A stretch of 64,000 nucleotides of DNA from JAMQPK01 sp963782595 (GTDB lineage: Bacteria > Acidobacteriota > Vicinamibacteria > Vicinamibacterales > JAMQPK01). Location: the NCBI GenBank assembly GCA_963782595.1, contig CAWAKJ010000002.1, positions 1 to 64,000 on the forward strand. Direction: 5' to 3'. The position numbers and the translations under genes were made by a program. Under the pieces are notes generated by a model. That model did no database searches. It worked only from the letters and a program-made list of their open reading frames with translations, and had not been told where the DNA came from. Below are positions 1 through 9,428 of this stretch, one piece after another; position 1 is the first letter of the stretch; every line of letters starts with the position of its first letter.

Positions 1-13
1 AAGCAAATGAGAA

Positions 14-166
14 ATGACGGGGTGACGGGATGACAAAGTGACGGGGTGAATGGGTGAAGGTGACGCAAGCGGATGGATCGCGTGAGTGTGATTGCTCCGC
101 GGGACGTGGCAATGCGCTTGCGTCTTCGCCTCACCCCGTCACCTTGTCACCCAGTCACCCCGTCAC
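14..166. repeat. short degenerate GTGACGG/GTCACCC repeats
   Basis: The stretch 14-60 carries repeated GTGACGGG/GGTGAATG words. The stretch 130-166 carries the complementary words TCACCCCGTCACC, TTGTCACCC and AGTCACCCCGTCAC. Together they make a degenerate inverted repeat about 150 bases across. No gene is supported in 1-174. Low-complexity blocks like this are often seen between planctomycete genes, but that is background knowledge and not something tested here. Confidence 0.6.
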
Positions 167-174
167 AATCCCCC

Positions 175-495
175 TCACCATCCGTACGCGTTGGCATAGT
201 ACGGATACCCATAAATGTACCCGTAGGTCGGGAAGGCGCCGTTGAAATTGGAGTAATAACTGTAGGTGCGGAACGGATAGCCGGCGTTCACCCAACCGCT
301 GTAGTTGGGATACGGCCTCGCCAGCAACCCGCCGTACGAGACGTTGTACGAGTAATCGCGCGGATAGTAGTAGGCATAGCCGCCGTAGGCGTACGGTCGA
401 TATCCGTAGGCGTAGCCCACTTGGGCCTGGGCCTCCATAGCTAGACAACTCACGGCGAACCCCATCACGAGCAAGATCACGAGCAGGCGTTTCAT
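175..495 (-). CDS. small secreted Tyr/Gly-rich protein
   Basis: Encodes 106 residues. A signal peptide starts MKRLLVILLVMGF and probably ends near AMEAQA. The mature part is dominated by Tyr, Gly, Pro and Asn in repeats such as YGYRPYAYGGYAYYYP. The ATG at 495 was chosen because a Shine-Dalgarno-like AGGTG lies just upstream, and because the longer reading frame adds an unlikely leader before the signal peptide. No catalytic domain is visible. Tyr/Gly-rich exported proteins of this kind are common as unnamed families in Planctomycetes; a surface or wall role is only a guess. It is divergent from the secretion genes that start at 682. Confidence 0.6.
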   Translation of the reverse strand: MKRLLVILLVMGFAVSCLAMEAQAQVGYAYGYRPYAYGGYAYYYPRDYSYNVSYGGLLARPYPNYSGWVNAGYPFRTYSYYSNFNGAFPTYGYIYGYPYYANAYGW

Positions 496-681
496 GGTGC
501 ACCTCGATGACAAGATTGACGGCCTTGCTGAAATCGACGCAGCCGTCATTCTGCTTCCTACCCTCGCGCCTTGCAACAATTGAACTTGCCCGGCATCTCG
601 ATTCACCCACTGGCGGGCCATTGTCTAGAGTGGCTCTAATACCGTCTCGGTCGAACCGCTCCGGGTGGCGTCGCACTTCCT

Positions 682-1741
682 ATGGCCGGAACCGCTCTCT
701 CTTTGGAAGACCTGATTGCCCTGAATCAGGAAATCGGGGCGTTGGCGCGTATCGGTGCACCGCTGGAACCGGGGTTGAGGGCCTTCGCTCGTGAGACGCC
801 GGGCCGCTTGGGGGAGGTGGCCGCCCAGATGAGCGAGCGTCTAGCGCGGGGCGAGTCGTTGGCAGCGTCGACTCAAATGCTGCCAGGAGTGCCCCCGATC
901 TACGCCTCCGTGGTGGAGGCGGGAGTGCGGGCTGGCCGGCTTCCGGCAGCGTTGGAAGGATTGGCCGATGCGGCCCGCCGCGTACGCAATTGCGGCGTCA
1001 CGCCGGCCTGGCACTGGCCTACCCGATCGCCGTGCTGCTGACGACCTATTTCCTGTTGCTGTTCTTTGCGGTGGCGATCGCCCCGCACCTGGCCGCCAGC
1101 CTGGACGACGTGCAGATTGCGCAGGCCTTACGTTTCACCTCCTTTCCCGACTGGGAGCGTGGCTGAAGGATTGGTGGTGGGCTCCGCCGTTGGCGTTGCT
1201 CGCACTGGTCACGCTTTGGTGGTGGCAGACTTCGCGTTCGATGATCTTGGAGCCGCGCGTGGGGCTCCGCTGGCTCGGGTGCATGCCCTGGTTCGGCAAG
1301 CTGCTGCGCTACACACAACTCGCCACTTTCACGCACACGCTGTCTCTGATGGTAGAAAACGATCAGCCGCTGCCCGATTCCCTGCTCGTGGCGGCGCAGG
1401 CCAGCGGCAGCCGCAGATTGGGTCGCATGGCTTCGCGGATGCGCAGCGAGATCGAGAGCGGAGCGACTCTTTCTGGCGAACTGCGCAAATGCGGGCTGCC
1501 ACCCCTGCTCTGCTGGATGTTGGACTCCTCGACCGCACAGCCAGCTCTCGCTGCCACGCTGCGAGAACTGGCCGACGACTATCAGCAGCGAGCCGCCAGC
1601 CAGGCCGAGAGAATTCGCGTGTTCCTTCCTCTGCTGCTTACCGTGGGCGTCGCGGGCACTGCCGTGGCCGCCTACGCCTTGATGCTGTTTGTGCCGTGGA
1701 CCACGGCATTGCGAGAATTGGCAGTGCGAGACAATCTGTGA
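682..1741 (+). pseudogene. GspF-like type II secretion inner-membrane protein, broken by frameshifts
   Basis: Three reading frames must be joined to read this T2SSF-domain protein. Frame one gives the N-terminal cytoplasmic domain (MAGTALSLEDLIALNQ to about 990). A second frame covers the first membrane segment (VLLTTYFLLLFFAVAIAPHL, about 1026-1145). A third covers LGAWLKDWWWAPPLALLALV onward to the stop, with a second T2SSF repeat (FTHTLSLMVENDQPLPDSLL) and a C-terminal membrane helix. The joined length, about 350 residues, is normal for the family. Proteins of this family form the inner-membrane platform that couples the GspE ATPase to pseudopilin assembly. The stop overlaps the next gene as GTGA. 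Because all neighbours are broken the same way, sequencing or assembly indels are more likely than true decay. Confidence 0.75.
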
Positions 1742-2782
1742 ATACCAACAGCGTGTCGCAACCGGGACCGAGGCTTTCGCCCGAAGAGGCTGGCGATTTG
1801 GTCGCCCGCGTGGGACGGATTTCGGCCTCCAGCCTGCCGATCGCGGAAGGGCTGCGAGCCGCGGCAGAAGAGTTGCCCACACGCCTTTCTGCGGCTTTGA
1901 AGGACCTGGCCGCGTCGCTGGAGGCTGGCCAGCCCTTGGACGCGGCGTTGGCGGCACTCAAGAATCGCCTGCCGCCCCATCTGCGCAGCCTGATGTTGGC
2001 GGGCCTGGCCAGCGGCCAACTGGGGCACGTGCTCCAGGACTACATGCGGCACCAGCGGCACGCGACGTCCCTGCGCCAGGCATGGATGGCATTGACCTAT
2101 CCGACCCTGTTGGTTTCCCTCGTCCTTGGTGTGGCCCTCTTCTTCGCCTTCACGGTTGCGGCGGATGTGGCCGACCTGGCCCGCGACTTCGGCACCGAGC
2201 TTCCCGCACAGACGCAAGTGCTGCTGATGATTTCGACCCTCGGTTGGCCAGTCTGGCTGGCCATCGGCTCGTGCCTGTTGCTGCTTTTGTTCATTGATTG
2301 GCTGGTGCTGAGCGGGCGTGGGCGTCAGACGTTCATCTCGCTTTTGCCGATCGTCGGTCCGCTGCGGCGCTGGCTCTCGATGAGCAACCTGTCGCGTCTT
2401 TTGGCCCTGCTGGTCGAGCAGCAGGTCCCCTTGCCGGAAGCGTTGCGGCTTTCGGCCGAGGTAGCCAGCGACCCCCTCGTGCGGCGCGACGTGCATCGCG
2501 TATCCCAGCGCGTAGCGGCCGGCCAGAGCATGCCGGAAGCGGCGCAGCGCACCTGGCTGCCTCCCACGTTTGCCGCATTGGCGGGTTGGGGAGAGCCGCG
2601 CCACGCTCGCGCAATCGCTGCTGGCTGCCGCCGAACTGTTCGAAAGCCACGCACGCTCCGAGCTGAAGCTGCTTGCGCGCGTGGCGCCGGCCGTCGCCTT
2701 CATTACCGTGCTGCTGGTCGTATGCTTCCTGGTTTTCTCCACATTCGGCCCCTTGCTGAAGGTGATCGAAACACTCACCTGA
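1738..2782 (+). pseudogene. second GspF-like protein, one frameshift near 2590
   Basis: Starts at GTG 1738 inside the stop of the previous gene (GTGA overlap), which implies translational coupling. It reads cleanly through two T2SSF units to about 2590: an N-terminal unit around ISASSLPIAEGLRAAAEEL with membrane helices near residues 120-140 and 160-185, then LSRLLALLVEQQVPLPEALRL. A frameshift then moves the reading frame to SLLAAAELFESHARSEL and the last membrane helix, ending VFSTFGPLLKVIETLT. That ending is nearly identical in style to the ending of the third paralogue (LPLIKVIEALT), which supports the join. Joined length is about 348 residues. Role as for the other GspF-like proteins: an inner-membrane assembly platform. 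Confidence 0.75.
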
Positions 2783-2787
2783 CCACG

Positions 2788-4047
2788 ATGTTCGACGACG
2801 TTTACATCCCGCTGTTCTTGGCCGGCCTGTCGGGGATTGCCCTGGGCCTGTTGCTGTTGGCCGCCGCGAGCTGGCGGCGGCAACGGCTGAGCCTGTGGTT
2901 GGCAGATGCCGCCGGAGCGATGCTGGAGATGGTCGGCTGGGTGCTGTTCCTGCTGGGAGCCCTGTTCGTCTGCTTCTTTGCGGCCAGTTGGCTGGGGTTC
3001 GGCCTCTGGCTGGCCCTGGTGGTGGTGCTTGTGATGGCGATCAGCCGGCGCCGCGCGGGCCAGTCAGCATTGCTGCGGCTGCTAGCCGCGGCCTCGCACG
3101 CCACTTGCCGCTTGGGCCGGCGGTCGCGGCGTTTGCTCAGGAGTCGCAGGGAGTGATCGGCCGGAGCGCTGCGCCTGCACGACGCCCTCCAGGCCGGGAC
3201 GCCGCTTCCCGCCGCCCTGGCGACCGTAGGCCCGGTGGCCCAGCCGGCAGCTCGCCCTGCTCTACCTGGGCCTGCAGAGCGACGAGCTTGCCGCCGCATT
3301 GGAGCAAGCGGCCGACGACCAGGAGCCAGACAGCATGGCGGGTGAGATCATGGCGCACATTACGCGTATCTCTTCTGGATTGTCGTGTTTGCGCGCTGAT
3401 TCTGACGTTCGTGATGATCAAGATCGTGCCGGCGTTCAAGCAGATCTTCGAGGATTTCGGCATGGCACTTCCCGCCATGACCGAGCTGCTGATCAGCCTC
3501 AGCAGCATGCGCCGGGGCCCGGTGGTTGCTGGTGGTTGTCGCAGATCGTGTGTGGGGTGGCTTCGTCTACAGCCTGTTGATCTACATCGGCTGGATGCGC
3601 TGGCAGATTCCCGTGCCGCTGGGCTGGACGCGCGGCCTGGAGACTTCTGCCGTGTTGCGGCCTGGGGCTGGCGGCCGAGCACCATCGGCCGCTCGAACAA
3701 GCCGTGGAAACCTTGGCGACGGCCTATCCGGACGCTTGGATTCGCCGTCAACTGGGCCTGGTCCGCAGCGATCTGGCGGCCGGCCTCCCCTGGTGGGAAA
3801 GCCTTTGGCTGCGCCGGTTGATCAGCGCGGCCGACCGCTCCTTGCTGCAAGCCGCGGAGCGGTTGGGCAACTTGCCTTGGGCTCTGCGCACCGTGGCCGA
3901 CCGCATCGCTGGCGGCTTACCTACCGGTTGCGATGGTGGCTGCACATCCTCGCTCCACCACTGTTGGTGGGCATGGGTCTGCTGGTCGGATTCATCGTGC
4001 TGGCGCTCTTCTTGCCGTTGATCAAGGTCATCGAGGCACTCACCTGA
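2788..4047 (+). pseudogene. third GspF-like protein, multiple frameshifts
   Basis: Begins six bases after the previous stop. The N-terminal 120 residues carry two or three membrane helices (IPLFLAGLSGIALGLLLLAA; MVGWVLFLLGALFVCFFAAS). The rest is recoverable only by changing frame several times. Diagnostic pieces are HDALQAGTPLPAAL, DELAAALEQAADDQ, the canonical T2SSF helix LILTFVMIKIVPAFKQIF followed by DFGMALPAMTEL, and the terminal helix VGFIVLALFLPLIKVIEALT. I estimate at least five indels in 1.26 kb. Three consecutive GspF-like genes is more than a standard type II secretion operon has; a multi-paralogue arrangement may be specific to this planctomycete lineage (inference). Confidence 0.65.
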
Positions 4048-4048
4048 C

Positions 4049-4484
4049 ATGTACGACACGTGGCGATTCAAACGGGACGCGCGGCTTCACGCTGCCCGAA
4101 GTGCTCAGTGAGCCGCCGGTACTGGAGTCGCGCTGGCGGTTTCGGTCCAAGTGACCAGCAAGCTGCGGATCAAACAGCGCGAGCATCGACACCGTTTGTG
4201 CGCGCTGGCCGAGGCGGACAACTGTCTTGAACGGCTCAGCGTCGCGCCCTGGAACGAACTGACCCAGCGCACCGCGGTAGTGGCGCCTCTCGGAGACCGC
4301 GGCCGAAGCGTTGCCCGGCGGCGAGCTGAAGGTCGACGTCGTTGCCGACGACACTCCGCCGGCCGGCAAGCGCGTGCTGGTAGAGTTACGCTGGCACGAT
4401 GTGCATGGCCAAGGCGTCGCACCCGTGCGGCTGACGGCCTGGGTCTATCCCCGCAGCTCGCCCGCGGCAGGAGGCAGCCCATGA
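4049..4484 (+). pseudogene. type II pseudopilin (GspI-like), frameshifted
   Basis: Just after the start the sequence encodes GFTLPEVL, the prepilin peptidase cleavage/methylation motif (Gly before a hydrophobic helix with Glu at +5). A frameshift right after the motif destroys most of the hydrophobic helix. The body continues in a second frame (VTSKLRIKQREHRHRLCALA to about 4290) and then a third (SETAAEALPGGELKVDVVAD, ending WVYPRSSPAAGGSP). Joined length is about 145 residues, right for a minor pseudopilin of the GspI type. The stop TGA overlaps the next start as ATGA, so the set was translationally coupled. Confidence 0.6.
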
Positions 4485-5028
4485 TGTCCCCGTCGCAGCG
4501 GCGCGGGTGCGCCGGCATGAGCCTGATCGAGCTGGTGGCGGTCATCGGCGTGCAAAGCGTATTGCTGGCGATGGCCGTCGGATTAATCGCGCGGCTGCTG
4601 GAGGGCGAACAGTCGGGCCGCAAGGAGGTTCAGGCCCAGATAGCCTTGGACGCACTGGCTGAACAGTTCCGCCGGGACGTGAATGTCGCGATGGACGCCG
4701 AGATCTCGCAGAGTGGCGGGGGGTCGACCGTCTTCGAGTTGGAGTTGTCGCCCGATCGCCGTGCGACGTACGAAGTCCATTCGGGGCGGCGTGCTGCGAT
4801 CCGAGCGCACGCGATTCAGACGTCCTGCGCCGTGAGGCGTATCGCGTTCCCAAGCTGTGGACCGTTTCCTTTCAAGAGCTGCCTGACGAACCGCACCGCC
4901 TGTTGCGAATGGCAATTATCGACAAACCTGCGGCCAAGGATTCGCCGCCCGCGCCGCGTTTTGTCTGCGAGGCCGTGCTGGGGCGAGACTTCAGTGGAGT
5001 TCTGCCCGCGGAAGGGGGCCGACCATGA
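4481..5028 (+). pseudogene. type II pseudopilin (GspJ-like), frameshifted
   Basis: ATG 4481 follows a good Shine-Dalgarno (CAGGAGG). Residues about 9-35 hold a prepilin N-terminus: GMSLIELVAVIGV, then a hydrophobic helix LLAMAVGLIARLL. The following helical part (LDALAEQFRRDVNVAMDAEI) is typical of GspJ-like minor pseudopilins. A frameshift near 4790 separates the C-terminal half, which reads LWTVSFQELPDEPHRLLRMA and ends VLPAEGGRP at the stop 5026-5028. The next ATG (5025) overlaps this stop. Confidence 0.6.
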
Positions 5029-5051
5029 TGTCTTCCGTTCGTCGCGACGAG
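5025..5051 (+). CDS. 5' tip of a further pseudopilin/GspK-like gene, cut by the junction
   Basis: ATGATG at 5025 overlaps the preceding stop and gives MMSSVRRDE. In similar clusters the next protein begins with a short basic leader ending RRDERGF before its hydrophobic helix. After these nine codons the sequence changes to actinobacterial fabG coding sequence in the same frame, so nothing else of the gene is present. The GspK-like assignment rests on position and this leader only. Confidence 0.4.
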
Positions 5052-5065
5052 GGGCAGGCCCAGGA
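5045..5065. other. probable chimeric junction 1 (planctomycete / actinobacterium)
   Basis: Left of about 5,052 lie the secretion genes. Right of it, translation enters the middle of the Rossmann fold of a short-chain reductase (QAQEAAGTLGDGHLGLACDV), and the first 60-odd residues, including the TGxxxGIG nucleotide-binding loop, are absent. Gene families, codon use and operon logic all change here. There is no insertion sequence, tRNA or att-like repeat at the join. Confidence 0.75.
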
Positions 5066-5687
5066 GGCAGCCGGAACACTCGGTGACGGTCATCTGGGCC
5101 TCGCCTGCGACGTCGGCGACAGCGCCTCGGTCGAGGCCGCCGTGACGAAGGTCGTCGACGAGCTGGGCGGGCTGCACATCCTGGTCAACAACGCCGGCGT
5201 CACCCGCGACAACCTGCTGTTCAAGATGTCCGACGACGACTGGGACATCGTGATGAACGTGCACCTGCGCGGGGCGTTCTTGATGTGCCGGGCGGCGCAG
5301 AAGGTCTTCGTCGCCCAGAAGTACGGCAAGATCGTCAACCTCTCCAGCGTGAGTGCGCTCGGCAACCGTGGCCAGGCCAACTACGCCGCGGCCAAGATGG
5401 GCATCCAGGGCTTCACTCGCACGCTCGGCATCGAGCTCGGCCCCTACGGCGTCAACGTCAACGCGATCGCGCCCGGCTTCATCGCCACCGACATGACCGA
5501 CGCCACCGCCGCACGGGTCGGCATGAGCGTCGAGGACTTCCGCGCCGCGGCGGCCGACCGCAACCCGGTCAGGCGGGTGGGCTACCCGGAGGACATCGCG
5601 GCGGTCGCGGCGTTCCTGTGCAGCGACGAGTCGTCGTACGTCACGGGACAGGTGCTGTACGTCGACGGCGGCGCCACGCTCGTCTAG
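5053..5687 (+). CDS. 3-oxoacyl-ACP reductase-type short-chain dehydrogenase, N-terminus missing
   Basis: The preserved part covers the classical SDR core: DV before the third strand (LACDVGD), NNAG, the catalytic Ser in NLSSVSALGNRGQ, and Tyr/Lys in YAAAKMG. It ends with the usual GQVLYVDGGATLV. Family members reduce 3-oxoacyl thioesters with NADPH in fatty-acid or polyhydroxyalkanoate metabolism. The glycine-rich cofactor loop and first two strands are missing because the sequence begins at the assembly junction, so no true start exists here. FabG-like is the closest family; a specific substrate cannot be read from this fragment. Confidence 0.8.
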
Positions 5688-5806
5688 ACAGGTGCTGCCG
5701 TGACCGGCCCTCGACGCGCCGACACCGCGCTCCTGCGCGGATCCGTTTTGAAAGACAACCACAATGGAGCAGATTCACTGTTCTGCCCCCTGATCGGAGT
5801 TCCCCT

Positions 5807-6860
5807 GTGCGTCCACTCTCCTCTGAGCAGAGTTCCGCGCCCCCTGGCCCTCTTCGTCGCCGCGACGCTGACCGCGGCGAGCCTGACGGCCTGCGGTGGT
5901 GGCGACGAGGAACCGCAGGCCCAGCAGGCCGACCCGAGCGAGCCCTTCACCCCGGCCGAGGCCGCGGAGGAGGAGGTCACGCCCGACACCTGGCCGCTGA
6001 CCGGTCTCGAGGTCGCCGAGGGCGAGAGCGCCGCGCTCAAGCACCCGATCCTGGTGACCAAGATCGACAACAGCACCTCCAGCTCTCCGCAGGTCGGGCT
6101 CAGCAAGGCCGACCTCGTCGTCGAGGAGCTGGTCGAGGGCGGGCTCACCCGGCTCGCGGTCTTCTACTACTCCCAGGTCCCCGCCAACGCCGGCCCGGTG
6201 CGGTCGATGCGGGCCAGCGACATCGGCATCGTGCCCGACGACCACGCCTCGGTCGTGACCAGTGGCGCGGCCGGGGTCACCATCCGCCGGATCACCGACG
6301 CCGGCATCCCGTTCGTCCAGGAGGGCGGTCCCGGCACCTACCGCGACACGTCGCGCTCGGCGCCGTACAACCTGTTCGCCCACCTCGACGAGACCGCCAA
6401 GTCGTTCAAGCAGCCGGCCGTGCGCCCGGCCGACTACCTGCCGTGGGGCGACGGCAGCGACCTGCCCCAGGGCAAGAAGGCCACGACGCTCGCGGCTGCC
6501 TTCTCGGGCGGGCACGCCACCGAGTGGCAGTACGACGGCGAGCACTACGTCAACGTCAACTCCAACGCCGGTCCCGACGACCAGTTCCCGGCCGACAGCG
6601 TGCTGACGCTGCAGGTGCAGGTGGGCGACGCGGGCTACCTCGACCCGGCCGGCAACCGGGTTCCCGAGACCCAGTTCGTCGGAGAGGGGCCGGCCTGGCT
6701 GTTCCACGGTGGCCGGGTGATCCGGGCGACCTGGCACAAGGACAAGCTCACCTCGACGCTCAGCCTCGAGTTCAAGGGCAAGCCGCTCGCGGTGCCGGCC
6801 GGCCACGTCTGGGTCGAGCTGGTGCCGGGCGCCCCGGGCAACGTCACCTGGGAGAAGTAG
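5807..6860 (+). CDS. DUF3048 (YerB-like) lipoprotein
   Basis: About 350 residues. The N-terminus RPLALFVAATLTAASLTAC ends in a lipobox (LTAC) for lipid attachment to the outer face of the membrane. A low-complexity acidic linker follows, then the DUF3048 domain (HPILVTKIDNSTSSSPQVGL, ADLVVEELVEGGLTRLAVF, PVRSMRASD) and its C-terminal subdomain to GNVTWEK. The family is widespread in Actinobacteria and Bacilli with no settled function. The start is uncertain: GTG 5807 has a CGGAG upstream but is one frame away from the lipoprotein signal, implying a small indel near 5820. In-frame alternatives are TTG 5748 and GTG 5700. The 3' end overlaps the convergent tetR-type gene by 17 bases. Confidence 0.75.
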
Positions 6861-7512
6861 GCGGCTCGACCCGCGGCACGTCCGCCTCGGCCAGCGACCG
6901 GAGGCCGGTGAGGATGGTCCCGATCGCCGCTTCGACGCGGTCGGCGGCGGCCTCGGGATCCTCGGCGAGCGACACGGACTCGCCGGCCGATGACATCGCG
7001 CCGAAGAAGATCCGCGCGAAGGTGCGTTGCATCGCCTCGTCCATCGCGAGCTGACCGGTCGTCAGCACCGCCCCGACGATCGCCAGCACGTTGGCGAAGG
7101 TCGAGCGCTCCTCCTGCTCGCGGAACCGCTCGTACCCCAGCACGGCAGGGCCGTCCTGGATGACGACCCGTCGGTAGGTCGGGTCGCGCACCACCTCGAG
7201 GAACGCGCGCAGCCCGGCCCGAGCCTTCAGCCACGGGTCGTCCTGGCCCTTGATGTGGTCGTGGACGGCCTTGGACGCCGCGCCCTCGACGCGCTCGAAG
7301 ACCGCCTCGAACAGCGCCTGCTTGCCGACGAAGTGGTGGTACAGCGCGCCCTTGGTGACGCGGGCGCCGGCGACGATCGCATCGAGGGAGGTGCCGGCGT
7401 ACCCGTGCTCGGTGAACAGCTCCTCGGCCACGTCGACCAGGGCTCGCTTGGTGGAGGCGGAGTACTGCGCCCGGCGGCCCCGGACAGTTGCCTTGCCCCT
7501 CACGCGCGGCAT
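6844..7512 (-). CDS. TetR/AcrR family transcriptional regulator
   Basis: 222 residues. The N-terminal helix-turn-helix is clear: STKRALVDVAEELFTEHGYA, then TSLDAIVAGARVTKGALYHH and the usual FVGKQALFEAVFE. The C-terminal ligand-binding part (residues 70-210) is alpha-helical without a recognisable specificity. It is convergent with the DUF3048 gene and divergent from the YqgE gene across 76 bases. A small inverted repeat lies 5-18 bases upstream of its start, where autorepression would be expected. Confidence 0.85.
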   Translation of the reverse strand: MPRVRGKATVRGRRAQYSASTKRALVDVAEELFTEHGYAGTSLDAIVAGARVTKGALYHHFVGKQALFEAVFERVEGAASKAVHDHIKGQDDPWLKARAGLRAFLEVVRDPTYRRVVIQDGPAVLGYERFREQEERSTFANVLAIVGAVLTTGQLAMDEAMQRTFARIFFGAMSSAGESVSLAEDPEAAADRVEAAIGTILTGLRSLAEADVPRVEPPTSPR

Positions 7513-7516
7513 GCGA

Positions 7517-7530
7517 TCACCCTACGGTGA
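7517..7530. promoter_or_regulatory. possible TetR operator
   Basis: TCACC-CTAC-GGTGA is an inverted repeat with 5-base arms, sitting just upstream of the tetR-type start. TetR proteins usually bind longer palindromes, so this may be coincidence. Confidence 0.25.
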
Positions 7531-7588
7531 GCCCGGACGAGACGGTGCCACACCAGCACGGGCTCCCGCCATGCGGCACACTGGACGC

Positions 7589-8158
7589 ATGGCCGACCTC
7601 CGCCCAGATATTCGGGCCGGGCAGCTGTTGGTCGCGACGCCGATGCTGCTCGACCCGAACTTCGCGGAGACGGTCGTCCTGCTGCTCGACGCCGACGACA
7701 ACGGTGCCCTGGGCGTCGTGCTCAACCGGCCGTCGACGGTGCCGGTGGCCGAGGTCCTCGAGTCGTGGGCCGACGTCGTCGCCGAGCCCGAGGTGCTCTT
7801 CCGAGGGGGCCCGGTCTCGACCGAGGGCGCGCTCGCGGTCGGTCTCCTGCGGTCGGTCGACGATGCTCCCGTCGGCTTCCGCGAGGTGACCGACGACCTC
7901 GGGGTGATCGACCTCGACACCCCGGTCGAGCTGATCGACGGCAGCCTCCAGGGCCTGCGGATCTACGCCGGGTACGCCGGCTGGGGCGCCGGCCAGCTCG
8001 AGGGCGAGATCGAGGAGGGCAGCTGGTACGTCGTCCCCTCGATGCCACCCGACTGCTTCCGCGACGACACCGACGCCCTGTGGCGCGACGTGCTCCGCCG
8101 CCAGCCCGGCGAGATGGCCTGGCACTCGACCCGGCCTCTGGACCCCGACCTGAACTAG
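7589..8158 (+). CDS. YqgE/AlgH family protein (DUF179)
   Basis: 189 residues, full length for the family. Hallmarks are the N-terminal GQLLVATPMLLDPNFAETVV, GALGVVLNRPS, VLFRGGPVS and the C-terminal IYAGYAGWGAGQLEGEIEEG followed by SWYVVP. The molecular role is not settled; relatives were linked to alginate regulation in Pseudomonas. In Actinobacteria it lies close to the DUF3039 and helicase genes, as here. ATG 7589 starts exactly at the conserved N-terminus. Confidence 0.9.
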   Translation: MADLRPDIRAGQLLVATPMLLDPNFAETVVLLLDADDNGALGVVLNRPSTVPVAEVLESWADVVAEPEVLFRGGPVSTEGALAVGLLRSVDDAPVGFREVTDDLGVIDLDTPVELIDGSLQGLRIYAGYAGWGAGQLEGEIEEGSWYVVPSMPPDCFRDDTDALWRDVLRRQPGEMAWHSTRPLDPDLN

Positions 8159-8285
8159 CCGAGTCGGCGGTCGAGGATGGGCCGTCGACGGCGCACTTCA
8201 CGGATGTCGCAGCCGTCGGCGCATCCTTCACGGGAGATGCGCCGACTCGGCCACCTCAGTGGGTGAAGATGTGCCGACTCGGCTA
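8155..8285. repeat. intergenic GCCGAGTCGGC repeat cluster
   Basis: Between two convergent genes the 11-base word GCCGAGTCGGC (or its complement GCCGACTCGGC) occurs three times: at the stop of yqgE, near 8240 and near 8273. The copies can pair to form alternative stem-loops, so the region could act as a bidirectional terminator, although no T-run follows. The last copy overlaps the end of the propeller gene. Confidence 0.5.
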
Positions 8286-9367
8286 TCCCTTGGGGAGGCC
8301 GACCAGCTTGCCGATGGTGCCGTCGGAACCGCTGGCCCAGCACATGGTCGACAGGGTGCCGACGCACTGCACCGAGTGGAAGCCGGTCTGGCCGATGGCG
8401 GTCCAGGTCTTGCCGCCGTCGGTGGTGACGTCGGTGCCGTTGGGACCGACGGCGATGGCCGTCTTGGAGATCGGCACCCAGTCGACGCCGGAGCGGTAGC
8501 CGCCGACGTTGCCGCCCCGCGACCAGGTGGCGCCGCCGTCGGAGGTGCGCGCGGTCATCCGCTTGCCGTTGTCCTCCTCGAGGAAGTTGCCGCCCACGGC
8601 GAGACCCGACGACGCGGTGCGCATGGCGAGCGAGAAGACGCCGCCACCGTCGGCGTTGGGCGGAATGGTGGTCTTGGCGACCGACCAGGTCAGCCCGTAG
8701 TCGCTGGAGTGGAAGACCCGCGAAGCGGTGCCTCCGGAGGCGATCCAGGCGTCCTTGATGCCGGCCGTCTCCACGCAGGTGCCGCTCGCGGCGAACCCGA
8801 ACTCGCCGTCCTTGGCCTTGGGCATCCCGGCCGGGTTGACCTTCGTCCAGGTGTCACCGGCGTCCTTGGTCACGATCACCCGGAACTTGCCGTCGACCGG
8901 GTCGCTCATCGCCAGCCCGTGCATCCCGTCGGGGAACATCGCCAGGCAGTCGTAGAACGCCGTCAGCTCGGTGTTCTTGAACGTCAGGTCCCACGACTTG
9001 CCGCCGTCGGTCGTCTTGTAGATCCGGCTCTGGCCGCGTGGCCCGATGGAGAGCACCTGGGCGACCTAGGTCGCTGTCGGCCTCGACGTCGCGGAACGCC
9101 AGCTCCTTCTCGGCCTCGGGCCGGACGTCCTTCCAGGTCTTGCCGCCGTCGGTCGTCCGCCAGACGCCTCCCTCGTCGCCGCTGACCCAGGCGGTCTTGG
9201 CGTCCACGGCGTCGAGGCCACGCAGGCTCTGGTGGGAGTGGGGGAGGTCGACGCGTTTCCAGGTGAGACCGGCCGCCTGTGCGGGTTCGTCTCCGGCCGA
9301 GGAGGCCGTCGGCACGAAGGAGGACGGCGAGTACGACGGCCGCGGCCGTTCCGAGAAATGTGCGCAT
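8283..9367 (-). pseudogene. exported YCF48/sialidase-like beta-propeller protein, two frameshifts
   Basis: Repeated propeller motifs (TTDGGKTWKDV, TTDGGKSWDLTF, SSDYGLTWSV, TSDGGATWSRGG, TTDGGKTWTAIG) define a BNR/YCF48-like fold of about 360 residues. The N-terminus MRTFLGTAAAVVLAVLL is half of a signal peptide. The rest of the signal (VPTASSAGDEPAQAAG) is in another frame, so one indel lies near 9318. A second indel near 9062 separates repeat one from the remainder. No catalytic residues can be assigned. Such secreted actinobacterial propellers are annotated only as oxidoreductase- or exo-alpha-sialidase-like. Indels are more likely artefactual than biological given the other broken genes nearby. 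Confidence 0.65.
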
Positions 9368-9428
9368 GGTCATCCACCCTGGCCCGTCGATCCGAGACCT
9401 GTCCAGCCTCGGTCGTAGACTCCGGCGG

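Noticed and set aside
1066..3156. One long 696-codon plus-strand frame covering two GspF genes
   Set aside because: Its first 220 residues are low-complexity out-of-frame translation. The true second GspF starts at GTG 1738 and the third at 2788.
5775..6806. A 343-codon minus-strand frame opposite the DUF3048 gene
   Set aside because: Antisense shadow with no domain; codon bias belongs to the plus strand.
5285..7054. A 589-codon plus-strand frame over fabG and the DUF3048 gene
   Set aside because: Arg/Gly-rich translation typical of a shadow frame in GC-rich coding DNA. The real genes are in other frames with clear domains.
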